DNA of 64,000 bases from Morinoia aosen (Eukaryota > Arthropoda > Malacostraca > Amphipoda > Talitridae), in contig CM059559.1 in assembly GCA_030386875.1 (NCBI GenBank), forward strand, positions 61,456,392 through 61,520,391, written 5' to 3'. This document shows, one piece after another, positions 32,796 to 43,930 of this stretch. A program made the position numbers and the translations under genes. The first letter of the stretch is position 1, and each line of letters begins with the position of its first letter. A model generated the notes under the pieces. That model saw only the letters and a list, made by a program, of their open reading frames with translations. It did no database searches and was not told the DNA's origin.

Positions 32796-33342
32796 GGTAA
32801 ATCTGAAGGATATATGTTATCAATTTTCCACTTTATGATGCCTGAACCTAATTAATTGAATCAAAATAAACAAGTTTTCTTCCATGCACTTTTTTTCTCA
32901 AATGAGTATATTGCGATTTATAGTGGAAAGTTTATTTTTGTCTATGATAACGAGTGCGCTCGAATTAACAGCTACACATCGATTTTCGAATTCTTGTTTC
33001 TTGAATCATGGTAATAACATCAAAATAAACAACTTTTCTTCTATACATTTTTTTCGTCAAATGAGTATTTAACGAGGTATAGTGGTAGGTTTGGTTTTGT
33101 CTTTGATGACGATCGCACTGGAAGCGAGTGCGCATTGCAGTGTTGCTGTCCGACGTTCTCCTTGAATTACTTGCCGCTTCAAACACTGGAGTTGCGGCAA
33201 GTCATTTACCGCTATAACTAATAAAATGCTCATTTGAGACGGAAATTGCATAGAAGAAAACTTGTTTATTTCGATCTAATTAAATTATTTAAAGGCATCG
33301 AAATTTGCAGAATCGATAACTGACATATCCTTCAGATTTACC
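32796..33342. mobile_element. Fold-back element with GGTAAATCTGAAGG ends, copy 1
   Basis: The ends are inverted (GGTAAATCTGAAGGATAT ... GATTTACC). Arms of about 150 bp contain AAATAAACAAGTTTTCTT and TCAAATGAG motifs. An 8-bp target duplication AATTGAAC is at 32788-32795 and 33343-33350. Length is 547 bp. An 8-bp duplication is typical of hAT, P or Merlin transposons, so it is probably mobilised by one of these. No coding capacity. Confidence 0.88.
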
Positions 33343-33350
33343 AATTGAAC

Positions 33351-33683
33351 TTGACTTCGGTTAAATTGAACTTGTGTAAGATTAATTTGAAGTGAAAAAG
33401 ATGTAGAGTTGCGGTATGTGATTTACCGCTATAACTTGTTAAATACACATTTGCCCTGAAAAGTGCATGGGCCTAGGTGAAAAGTTGTTAATTTTGGTAT
33501 AATTACCTTGACACAGGCAACAAAAATTGATTGGTTGCATTTCCTTAACATTAACTGAAAGTTTTAGCCCCACTTACCACAAGAAAGGTATTCAAAGAGA
33601 GGAAGGATGAAGGCACAATTTAGTATGGGATTAAGGGAATGCAGAATCCAGGCACAAAAAGTATTCCTGCAGTAGGTCTTGTG
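33351..33683. other. Minisatellite remnant and partial fold-back arm
   Basis: It starts with decayed 21-bp units. About 33405-33500 resembles a single arm of the fold-back family (GTTGCGGTATGTGATTTACC, GCTATAACTTGTTAAATAC). The last 8 bases, GTCTTGTG (33676-33683), are the target duplication of the next element. Confidence 0.5.
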
Positions 33684-34804
33684 TAGTTATATACCGATGT
33701 ATCGGTATCGGCAGTATTGGCCATTTTTACTGGTATTGGCAAAATTTGGCCGATACTTTACCCATACTATCCAATAATATATATTTTATCATGAAAATGG
33801 TAATAAATCGTGAAAGTAAAAGTATCTAAGCTAATAACACCCGTTGTGGGTTTATTTATATATTTATTTATATATTTGCTTGGTGTCCGCTTCTTAAGAA
33901 ACATAGGATGCCTGAGTATGCAGTATCATGGATACCAAACATCTCAGTGTAACATTGAAAGATGGCCCTTACCTGCATTGATATGTTTGATATTTTATCA
34001 AGATAACTTCGGTTAAGATAAGTTAGGACAGGAAAGGTTGAGTAATGTTGACTGAATTTTTTCATGGATGCTTACCGATGACATTGTCCATAGAATTTCC
34101 ACGGGTCCTGCTATTCCTTAAAAATACCCTTGGTTTATTTGTTCGGAGTCCGCTTCTTTCATTTCTCTGTCACGCTCATAAATGTAGCCATAATGACCGT
34201 ATCTGTGATACGAGTTTCACCAGTGCGCAAGTACAATAATATTTTTTATGAGGGGTACTGTTATGGTAAATATCTGTTAGTCATCCACGTCTGGAAAATT
34301 TGTTCAAGAAAGGTATTGAATCTCGTCATATTTGGCAGACCGTGCACACTAATAATCAAATAAAGAGCCTATTCATACCTAGTAAATTAGTTAGCTAACT
34401 GCTGTATTACAGCATTGAATCAGGCCCGCTAACTGAATTTACTACTTTTAATTCCCGATAAGTCACGTACGGTCAGTGAGTGAAAGCTATTTAGCATGAA
34501 TAGTTAAACACTGTAAAAATACAGTAGCAACATAAAATTATTATACTTTTAAAACTAGAACCTATATAGTTTGACCCAATTTCCATTTCCTTGTATGTGA
34601 CAGGCTAACAAAAATCAAACCAAATAAATAAAGTTGGAGGCGCATTTTAAAATTTTTGTAAATTTAATATAGAAGTAGCTGAAAATTTTATTTTAATTTG
34701 GCATGTAAATCGCCGTACATTACGAATCTTGTATTTTTCTTCTATTTCAAGATGTTTGAAAAATTCACAAACAATCTTATAGTTGGTTGCTTATTTACGG
34801 ATCT

Positions 34805-35358
34805 GGTATATCTGAAGGATATGTCAGTTATTGATTTTCCACTTTTTGGTGCCTGAACCTAATTAATTGAATCAAAATAAACAAGTTTTCTTCAATGCAC
34901 TTTCCGTCTCAAATGAGTATTTTACGATTTATAGCGATAAGTTTAGTTTCATCTTTGATGACGAATGCCCTCGAATAAACAGCTACTCATCGATTTTCGA
35001 ATTTTAATTTTTGTTGCTTGAATCATGGTAATAACATTGAAATAAACAACTTTTCATCTGTACACTTTTTTCGTCAAATGAGTATTTAACGAGGTATAGC
35101 GGTAGGTTTGGTTTCGTCTTTGATGACGATCGCGTTGGAAGCAAGTGCGCATTGCAGTGTTGCTGTCCAACGTGCTCCTTGAATTACTTGCCGCTTCAAA
35201 CACTGGAGTTGCGGTAAGTCATATACCGCTATAACTAATAAAATACTAATTTGAGACGGAATATGCATAGAAGAAAACTTGTTTATTTTGATCTAATTAA
35301 CTATGCTAAGGCATCAAAATTTACAAAATCGATAACTGACATATCCTTCAGATTTACT
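34805..35358. mobile_element. Fold-back element with GGTAAATCTGAAGG-type ends, copy 2
   Basis: Full-length relative of 32796-33342 in the same orientation and with the same interior (GATGACGATCGC...GGAAGC, CGCATTGCAGTGTTGCTGTC). Its target duplication is ACGGATCT / ATGGATCT, 7 of 8 matching (34797-34804, 35359-35366). It landed near the left edge of the large palindrome. Confidence 0.87.
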
Positions 35359-35366
35359 ATGGATCT

Positions 35367-36580
35367 TTCCGGTTTTGGGGCCTATCGAATTTCAATGTTT
35401 TTTTTTCGCCAAAATATGTATTTGTAAAATATGTAACAGCCAAAATATATAATTTGGTGTGAAAAACATAAAAATGATAACCATTTTGTGGAGAAATTAT
35501 TCATTAGGTCTTAGTAACCTAACCTAACCAAGGATATAATTTCAAACACCTCACTGTTAATCATGGTGAAAACTTTGTGGCCCCTGCAACAGGTGCAGGT
35601 CAATGTGAAGCTTAATGCAATCATAGAAAATAATAATTGTGATCCCAGGAATCACTAAAAGAACCCATTTAAGAACGTTTTACAAGAATGACATTCTGCT
35701 CGCTGATGCGTTATTTGCGAATAATTGAACTTTGAAGTTGGCCTTTGCGCCAAAGGAAGCGAGCGCGTGAATCGGAATTTAATTAATAACGGAAGCTATT
35801 ACAAACGTAAAGAGGTTGGGTCGTGAGGGGGTGGCACAGTTCTTCTAGTGAAAATTATAAATAAAGCTTCTAACCAACCCATTAGGGTGATGACCGCAAT
35901 TTTGTTGACATCGGCTCCAAGATGGCGGCGCCCATGGTGGTCACCATCTTGGAGCCGATGTAAACAAGATTGCGGTCGTCACCCTAATGGGTAGGTTAGA
36001 AGCTTTATATATAATTTTTGCTAGAAAAACTGTGCCTCCCCCTCACAACCCAACCTCTATACGTTTGTAATAGGGGATTAGCTTCCGTTTTTAATTAAAT
36101 TACGCTCGCTTCCTTTGGCGCGGAAAGGCCAACTTCAAAGTTCAATAACTCGAAAATGAAGCATCAGCGAGCAGAATGTCGTTCATGTAAAACGTTCTTA
36201 AATGGGTTCCTTTAGTGATTGTTTGGAATATAATTATTAATTTCCGTGATTGCATTAAACTTCACATTGACCCAGGTGCACACTCAAATGACTGAGAGTG
36301 CATAGCTTAGTCTAGAAATGAAAAAAATACGTTACAGGGAGGCACTCACCGACAAATGGTGGACTCATATCTGTGTGAATTTGCGAGGCAGAAATGTACT
36401 GAGAAACCGCAGTAATTTCACACAATATTATTGCATATAAGCAAATTTCAGGCTTAATAAATAGTTTCTCCACAATATGGTTATCATTTTTGTGTTTTTC
36501 ATACCAAAATACATGCTTTGGCAAAAAGGGAATTTAAAAATTAGATAAGCCCCCAAACAGAAAAGAGTCGTGTTTAGTTC
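35367..36580. repeat. 1.2-kb concentric palindrome with three distinguishable layers
   Basis: The outer arms (about 35367-35800 and 36075-36580) are inverted copies, including ATGATAACCAT(T/A)TTGTGGAG, TTAAGAACGTTTTAC and TTGGCCTTTGCGCCAAAGGA against its complement. A middle layer (35803-35865, 36010-36073) equals the arms of the small element at 32110. The inner layer holds CATCGGCTCCAAGATGG and CCATCTTGGAGCCGATG, closing at about 35935 on a GGCGCCCATGG core. The arms are 80-95 percent alike by eye. The whole could form a very long hairpin. Confidence 0.85.
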
Positions 36581-37132
36581 TACACACTGTGTGTGTTAGT
36601 ACATACGTATACTACGTTCACGCTGCTATTTCTGAGACTAAATGCTACATTATATAACTAGTTTATGCCTTTAAATAGAGAAAAATATAATTTTTAGTTA
36701 ATTTAGTTGGATAATAACCTCAGTTGGCAAATAAAGATTGCTAAACAGTGAATACTTGTTTGTTCATACATGCTGATAACGGTATCATACGAAATAAAGC
36801 AGAAAGATGACGCAATCAAAAAACTTAGTGCTGGAAACGAATCAAACAATATAGTTAACATAGCAAGAGCAGTTTTATCAATCCTAATCAAAAACTTTAT
36901 TGTCAATATTGGTATATTATTAGATACATCAATAAATAATTTTATTATAACACCCATGTTGGGGCTTAAAATGATTTTATTTTAATATAATTGTAAAAGT
37001 ATTGGTATCGGTAGTAGTATTGGTCAAAGTATCGGAATTTCCAAGTATCAGAGTATCGGGATTGGCCAAAAAATGGGTATCGGTATTGTTATCGGCCAAG
37101 AAAAATAGTATCGGTACATCACTAGTCTTGTG

Positions 37133-38345
37133 CACATAGAAAGAGAAACAGTAAGATAAAATAAGTTTATGAAACAAGATAAAACTTGAAGAAGAAACTC
37201 AAAAGTGCTGAAAAACAAGACAGCAGTAAATGAAAAAGATGGTCCTTAACAAAACAGCATCATTTTATGTCAGCAAAAAGACAGTCGATCTAATTTTTAG
37301 CTCAGGACCTTACAATTACTTTGTGGGAGCCCTAATTTTCATAGGCTAGATACAATAGTTGTAACCCCCTGGGGGCAGTGAAGATACTGTTAGTTGCCAA
37401 ATTATGCTCACATTTAGTTTTGACCAATAGTTGTAAGGCATATCTGTACATGTAGTATTACTAGTGTGTTTTATTAACTTTTTATCAGTTTATATCATAA
37501 TGCCACCAATTCTCATGTTAACAGGTTTCCAATTTTTTTTGCCTTTCCTTATTGTATTTTTGACCAGTTCTCTACTATATTTGGCTGATGCAATGTACAT
37601 ACATATATCCAAGTATTTAAGCTATTTATTGATGTTTTATTCATGGGAGGAGGTAAATTTAAAGTGTTGTTAGTCAAGTAGGTTGTCAGTCAGTGATACT
37701 AATAAATACATGCATGGAAAGTTACTGTACCTTCTATGCACAAATTGATGCTGCTGATTTTGCAGCTGACCTACCAGGGTATTTTTTTTATGATTGGAGG
37801 ACATGAATTATCAAAAAGTTTCAAAAATTTTGCAACCAATCATAAAAATAAGTCTATTTCCTCTCAATCAATTTGATCTGAAAATCTGTTTCATGATGAA
37901 AGTTCATTTCATCAAATATATTTAAAGTCATTTAAATATGTAAATTTTATATAATTTCAATATTCTTTAATAAAATATTAGGCTAATGATCAGTAAATAA
38001 TTGAAGGATTTTAATCTTTTCAAGAACTGGGTTCAGCTTAGTGCTTAAGTTTTTTAAATTACAACATTAAATGACTATTTTTCTCTGCAATATTCAACAT
38101 TCTTATTTTCCAATGACTATCTCTGGAAATACCAAATTGTGTGACTTTCATCTTATGTTATATTTAGGGCATTTAAATCTCCTGGCCCTAAATTTAATAA
38201 TAGTGCTCCACTCAATTTCTTGCATGGTTCAACTATACAGTGTTCCCTTGTATTTTACGGTCGATGCATTCTAAAACCCCCCTGCAAAAAAATAATTTCC
38301 GTGTAGTAAGATCACCAATTTTTACGTATATATTTATGTCCATTC
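37133..38345. other. Intergenic, nothing recognised
   Basis: AT-rich sequence with only short chance reading frames and no repeat matched elsewhere. Confidence 0.4.
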
Positions 38346-38349
38346 ATAA

Positions 38350-39324
38350 ATATAAGTTCAAGCATTCAAGCATATAAGTTCAAGCATTCACCCCAACAGC
38401 AAATTGTTGGTCCAGCAGTTCAAGCATTCACCTGAACAGCAGATTGTTAGTCCAGCAGTTCAAGCATACACTTGAACACCAAACTGTTGGTCCAACAGTT
38501 CAAGCATTAACTTGAACACCGAACTGTTGGTCCAACAGTTCAAGCATTAACTTGAACAGCAAATTGTTGGTCCAACAGTTCAAGCATTAACTTGAACAGC
38601 AATTTGTTGGTCCAACAGTTCAAGCATTAACTTGAACAGCAAATTGTTGGTCCAACAGTTCAAGCATTAACTTGAACACCAAACTGTTGGTCCAACAGTT
38701 CAAGCATTAACTTGAACAGCAAATTGTTGGTCCAGCAGTTCAAGCATTCACATGAACAGCAGATTGTTAGTCCAGCAGTTCAAGCATTAACTTGAACAGC
38801 AGATTGTTAGTCCAGCAGTTCAAGCATTCACATGAACAGCAGATTGTTAGTCCAGCAGTTCAAGCATTAACTTGAACAGCAAATTATTGGTCCAACAGTT
38901 CAAGCATTAACTTGAACAGCAAATTGTTGGTCCAACAGTTCAAGCATTCGCCTGAACACCAAACTGTTGGTCCAACAGTTCAAGCATTAACTTGAACAAC
39001 AAACTGTTGGTCCAAAAGTTCAAGCATTTACCTGAACAGCAGTTTGTTGGTCCAGCAGTTCAAGCATTCACCTGAACATCAAATTGTTGATCCAACAGTT
39101 CAAGCATTCACCTGAACAGCAAATTGTTGGTCCAACAGTTCAAGCATTCACCTGAACAGCAAATTGTTGGTCCAGCAGTTCAAGCATTCACCTGAACAGC
39201 AAATTGTTGGTCCAGCAGTTCAAGCATTCACCTGAACATCAAATTGTTGGTCCAGCAGTTCAAGCATTCACCTGAACAGCAAATTGTTGGTCCAGCAGTT
39301 CAAGCATACACTTGAACAACAAAC
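38350..39324 (+). repeat. 40-bp satellite array, about 24 units, each with two hairpins
   Basis: The unit reads GTTCAAGCATTCACCTGAAC followed by AGCAAATTGTTGGTCCAGCA, with variants. GTTCAAG...CTTGAAC forms one stem and (A)CTGTTGG-T-CCAACAG(T) the other. The last unit stops at ...AACAACAAAC, where a transposon is inserted; one further unit follows at 42799-42845. Confidence 0.92.
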
Positions 39325-42300
39325 CAGGGTGTCTACTAGGTAGTAAAGTGGTAAAAAGTAGTAAAATTTGGAAAGTAGTAAAAACGTAGTAAAAAGTAGT
39401 AAAATTTGACTCAAGCTAGTAAAAAAATTGTTGAGTGGAATAATTTTCCGAAAATTTAAAGTAATGTTACATATTTATATAGAGTATGAAGATTTTTTAA
39501 ATTTATTTTTCCCATAATCAAAAATTTGCCGCGATTTATGGGAAATGTTCCTGTAGAGTGGGATGTAATTTTAGGATTGGAGCACACAAAATAGAAAAAA
39601 GATTCAAAACTTTTGCAAACAATGTTAAAAACAGTTCACTTTTTCTTCTCATTCCGTTTGATCTGAAAGTTATCTAGTTCTATGATGGAAGGTTCATTTG
39701 AGCCATTTTATTCTTAACAAATTATTGAGAGAAAACAATAAAATGGCTTTCGATTTGATGCGATATTCGAGGCTTCATAAATCTTATAAATGTAATTTTA
39801 AAAAATGTAATACCAGTGGCGATGCATTGTTGTAAACACTTCTATTAGTGCGCACTTATACACTGAGTTACAAGCTTAGGAGCTTGTGATATCAGGGATT
39901 AGTATTGAAAATAATGTAAGGATTTAAAAATTGTGCATTTATGATTATGAGGTCGACATTTAACATCTTTTATTCATACGTATCAAATATGCATTATACG
40001 ATCTCAAGGAAAAATGAAATAGCATAGCTACATATTTTCTTGTGGAAGTATATCAAGTGGCTTTGATAGAAATAGGTTTGGCAAGTAAAATAATTTATAT
40101 TTAATTAAGAATTACAATTCTCTTAGATGTAAAACATCTTGTGAACTTTGTCTTTTAAATTTTATGAATAAACATTTACAACTAGCCAAAATTTTTAAAT
40201 TGGTAGTTGTACTTATCACTAAATAACTATTACATTTTATTGGATTTCATCTTTAGTGGATGCAGTTACCAGTTAGATTTAGAGCATAGTTGGCATAATT
40301 GTTCTTTTTGTGCACTTGGTACTCAAAAATTAACGTATTTTATTCACAAACGCAAGCCCAGAAATAAAATTATTCTTTATTAGCTTCTAGAGTCCTGCTT
40401 CAATTTCAGATGAGCAAGTCGTGAATCAAACTTATTACATTTCAATTCCTCCTAATGAATAATGTTTAATTCAAAGTCATATATTTGGCTGGTAAGGTCT
40501 TGATTATCAAAAACTTGATGTAGCCTTCCAATTCTTATTCAAAGACAAATATTCTCACACTCCAAGTTGTTGCGGCAGGATAGAAACATTGCAATGACGT
40601 CAAAGGAACTTCCCCGCAGTTCATTTATATCCAGTAAGTTTTTTTGTACCTGAGCTTGATTGTGAGCAGTATTATCTTCATTTGAAAAGATGAGTTCATT
40701 CTGTCCACTTCGATTTGGGGGAAACAACGATTTGCTGAAACTATAAATGTTTATTCTTAAATCACCTCTTTTTTAAAGCTGAAAGTTTTTTTCCAGTGAC
40801 GTTAATTTATGTCCAAATAAAGAAAGAATTGTACTTTAAAATTATCTTTTAATACAGTGTGTCATCATTTGAACGAGAGTTTAGTTCCTTTGAAGTTCCT
40901 TTTGGCAGTCGTGGCGATTCAGTTTCCTCCAGAATGTCGTCATAGCATGGAGATGCTCCATGTAAGCAAAGTTCATTCTTCTACTAAAAGTACATAGGAA
41001 AGCTACATGAAATTTGCATTTTCGTGATTGGTTCTGTAATATAACATGTCCATAACCTATTTGTCATTATTGATCGCAATTAGGATCCCGATTTAGCTTT
41101 TGAGGTACGATAGAAATAGTTTACAAACTCATATTTCCGAAGTGCCATAGTGTTTGGTCATAATGAAATTCCTTGGTATTCTACCCTGCTGTAAAGGGAT
41201 CTGACAATCCCCTGGTGTCTACTAGTTTCCAGTCAGTTTATTTTTTCCATATGATGAACTGTTTTCATCATAGTTGAAAGATGTTAAGACAAGGTCTTTG
41301 CCAAACTTTTGTTGGAGTCCATTTAGGATGGGGTACCTTAGAAATTTAGGTAAATTTTTTGCTGTAAAGCTTTGGTTGCTCCATGTAGTATTAAGTATTT
41401 CAAGTATTAAGGGTACCATCCGGGATTTTGACCTTTTTTCGTCCGATTCGCTTGAAAATTGGCCAGTATATGTATTTTTTGAAAGTAAACATTTTTTACT
41501 CATGTCATTTTTTTGATTTAGGCCTTTTTTTTACGAAAAATTAGCTTTTTTATGCATTTTTATGTAAATTTCAAGACGTATCAACTCGTTGAATTTTGAT
41601 GCTAGAACAAAACCAAAGACAGTTTTAGAATCCTTGAAGCATTTCTAACAAAGTTATAATTTAAAATTTTACCATTTCGAAAAAAAATTTCTGTGATAAG
41701 CGTTACTTCATAATAACATCACAAACAGTTATTTTCGGGTTTGGAGCCATATAACTTTTTTTTTTCTGAAATTTAAGAGAGTCCAAATTATAACTTTGTT
41801 ATAAATGTTCCAAGGATTCCAAAACTGTCTTTGGTTTTGTTCTAGCATCAAAACTCAATGAGTTGATACAGTTTGAATGTTGAAAGGTATATGTTTTGGG
41901 TATAAACCAAAACAAAATTTTTGTTGAATCAATGTTATAAATTAAATTTTTATAATTAAATTTTTGTTGAATTTTTATTGATCAAAATTGTCAATGGACA
42001 ATTTATGTAACTCAATGCAGTTTTAATTTTTTACGATAATTTCCATGCATAACTTCATATTCAGTGTGAATTGGGATTTTCCCAAAAAATATAAATAAAT
42101 ACAAAAATTTATATATAAATAAAAATTACGAAATTCTTCATTTTCAGTCTGATTCTTATGAAATTTGACTATAATATGTAACTTCTAAAAAGAAACACAA
42201 TTTCTTCTATTCATTTTTTTGATTCAGGCCTTAGTTTTAAAAAAAATTTGAGCTACTGGTTTTTGAGTTCATTTTCATGGATATTTCAAATGTATCAACT

Positions 42301-42798
42301 CATTGAGTTTTGCTGCTAGAACAAAACCAGACACAGTTTTAGAATCTATGGAACATTTCCAACAAAAGTATATTGGGAAACTATCCATTTCCATTTATAT
42401 TTTCTGTTTATATGGGGTAGAAATCAGGTCAAAAATTCAAAATTTTTGTCCCATTACCCCCCACCCCTGGGGGGTTATTTATTGTCCGTAGCGCCTTAAA
42501 ATTTTAAGACCGAATAGTCCACCACCGAAGGGTTCTTTTCCAACAATAACATGAAAAAAGCTCACCGGACCGACAGGGGCCTGGCAGGGGCTTCAGACGG
42601 TACCCTTAAGAAACTTGGAGCCTTTTTTGAACTTTTGGTATTACGTATATTATTGACTCAAATTACTCATTATAGGCCAATTACTTACCTTTGGACATAT
42701 GGACAACATTCATTGTGTAAAAAAAGGTAGTAATTTTTTGCCATTGAAGGTAGTAAAAAGTAGTAAAATTTGGAAATGAAATATCAGTAGTCACCATG
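39325..42798. mobile_element. Non-autonomous DNA transposon with CAGGGTGTCTACT ends, copy 1
   Basis: It begins CAGGGTGTCTACTAGG and ends ...AGTAGTCACCATG, the inverse of CATGGTGACTACT (two mismatches to the left end). Subterminal AAAAGTAGTAAAATTTGG is present near both ends. CAAAC occurs on both sides (39320-39324, 42799-42803), a 5-bp target duplication inside the 40-bp satellite. A second copy with better ends is at 57484-61084. No transposase is recognised; some hAT lineages and Transib use 5-bp duplications, and I cannot decide between them. A palindromic TTAA element is inserted at 41411-42605. Confidence 0.85.
41411..42605. mobile_element. Palindromic TTAA-flanked element inside copy 1
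   Basis: It is flanked by TTAA (41407-41410, 42606-42609), with ends GGGTACCATC and, inverted, GGGTACCGTC. The interior contains inverted repeats of a segment around TTTTGATGCTAGAACAAAAC and CAAAGACAGTTTTAGAATCC (41585-41690 against 41770-41880, with a third copy at 42295-42370). TTAA duplications are typical of piggyBac- and Kolobok-type transposition. Copy 2 of the host element lacks it at this position, which serves as the empty site. Confidence 0.82.
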
Positions 42799-42845
42799 CA
42801 AACTGTTGGTCCAACAGTTCAAGCATTCACTTGAACAGCAAATTC
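42799..42845 (+). repeat. Remaining unit of the 40-bp satellite
   Basis: CAAACTGTTGGTCCAACAGT followed by TCAAGCATTCACTTGAACAG continues the array beyond the inserted transposon. The array thus ends less than 50 bp past the insertion. Confidence 0.9.
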
Positions 42846-43802
42846 ACTTTATTAAAACTCTCCGTGTACAGCTATTGAACCTTCCCATTACAATACTATT
42901 CATTATGGCTGGAATAAAGTCACACATGAAAAAACTATGTGACAGTATAAAACGATCTGAACTGCGCAGCATGTTTCAAACAGACTGAGAGGTTCATGAG
43001 ATATGAATATTGAAAGCACCATTCACAGGCCAGATTATCAAAATGGGTGTCTGTCATTGGCGGTCTTTCATTTCTGCACTGATCATAGCCTGTCTTGCAT
43101 AGCGCTAGGCCATGAAGCTGATCTGGCATATCCTTTGCAGACGCACAATGCGTGCATCTATAGCCTTTCCAGTTGGTTCTGTTTTCATTTCTATGCAGTT
43201 ATTAGCTCAAATCTGTGTTTATATCTCAAAGTATACCTATTTTTAACTTCACACTATGAATTATATTTATTTTCAATATTTTAATGGGATTTAATGCTAT
43301 ATTTTAGGTTTAATGTTTATTATTATTGTATGTATATATAAGGTCGGCCAAGTGCGCTAAGTGGTGAAGTCGCAAAAGAGGATCCACAAAGTGGCGAGGG
43401 AAGACTGTACCTCAAATGTACAGAAGGCAATAAGTGCAAGTTTTCAAAACAGTCCTTTTTCTAAACATTTTCTTTTTTATTCAAAACAAGTTTTTTAAAT
43501 CAACACCTCTAACTTCTAGCTCTTTTTAAGCTCTTCCAATTGATGTGCTTGCATTTGCCAAAGCTATGACTGCTGCTGGCAATGAGCTACAAATTAATGC
43601 GTGTGTATATGAAGCACCTGGATTCAAAACAAATGCCCACTTGCAATGTCATAATTTATTCAACAACATTCCTTTAACTCAAAATTAATGGCACCTTCAT
43701 GGTACTTCTTTCAAGTCCACATTTGTTGTCGTTAAGGAGGTTTTAAACAACATAAAATTTAATCTAGTGTTGCTGATGTGTATCATATTTTCTTAATTGC
43801 AG
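42846..43802 (+). other. Upstream region and probable 5' untranslated part of the gene
   Basis: A TATATATAAGG element at about 43333-43342 could be a core promoter. A TTTTCTTAATTGCAG acceptor ends at 43802, implying at least one upstream untranslated exon, whose donor I cannot place. A partial copy of the local 340-bp repeat lies at about 43690-43765 (ATGGCACCTTC ... GTTGTCGTTAAGGAGG), just before that acceptor. Small frames here are not convincing. Confidence 0.4.
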
Positions 43803-43852
43803 GTGAAGTTGATGTAAAATTGTATAAATTATTCTAGCAATTATAGCTCATC

Positions 43853-43930
43853 ATGAAGTTAGAGTCTCCTTTATTTGATCATCACAGCAAGAAGAGAAAG
43901 ATGGATGCAGAAGATGTTGGCCGAATATAC
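43853..43930 (+). CDS. Coding exon 1 of the unknown-protein gene
   Basis: From ATG 43853 to donor TAC|GTGAGT. A second in-frame ATG with better context (AAGATGG) lies 16 codons in and could be an alternative start. An in-frame stop precedes the first ATG within the same exon, so this is the longest start in the exon. Confidence 0.7.

Larger units (their letters stand above)
33684..37124. mobile_element. hAT-like non-autonomous transposon, 3441 bp, with nested insertions
   Basis: The ends are imperfect inverted repeats: TAGTTATATACCGATG on the left and, read inverted, TAGTGATGTACCGATAC on the right. GTCTTGTG occurs directly outside both ends (33676-33683, 37125-37132), an 8-bp target duplication as in hAT elements. 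Both subterminal regions are crowded with CGGTAT(C/T)GG and TTGGCC motifs, as expected for transposase-binding repeats. No transposase frame is present. The interior holds a fold-back element (34805-35358) and a large concentric palindrome (35367 to about 36580). Confidence 0.85.

Noticed and set aside
33684..37124. GGTATCGG-rich ends as telomeric or subtelomeric repeats
   Set aside because: The motifs are confined to the two ends of an element with inverted termini and an 8-bp target duplication.
38350..39324. CRISPR-like regular repeats
   Set aside because: Units are head-to-tail with no unique spacers, in a eukaryotic repeat-rich context; it is a satellite.
41222..41516. Frames of 80-93 codons on both strands as possible transposase
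   Set aside because: They cross the boundary of the inserted TTAA element at 41411, so they cannot be an ancestral transposase.
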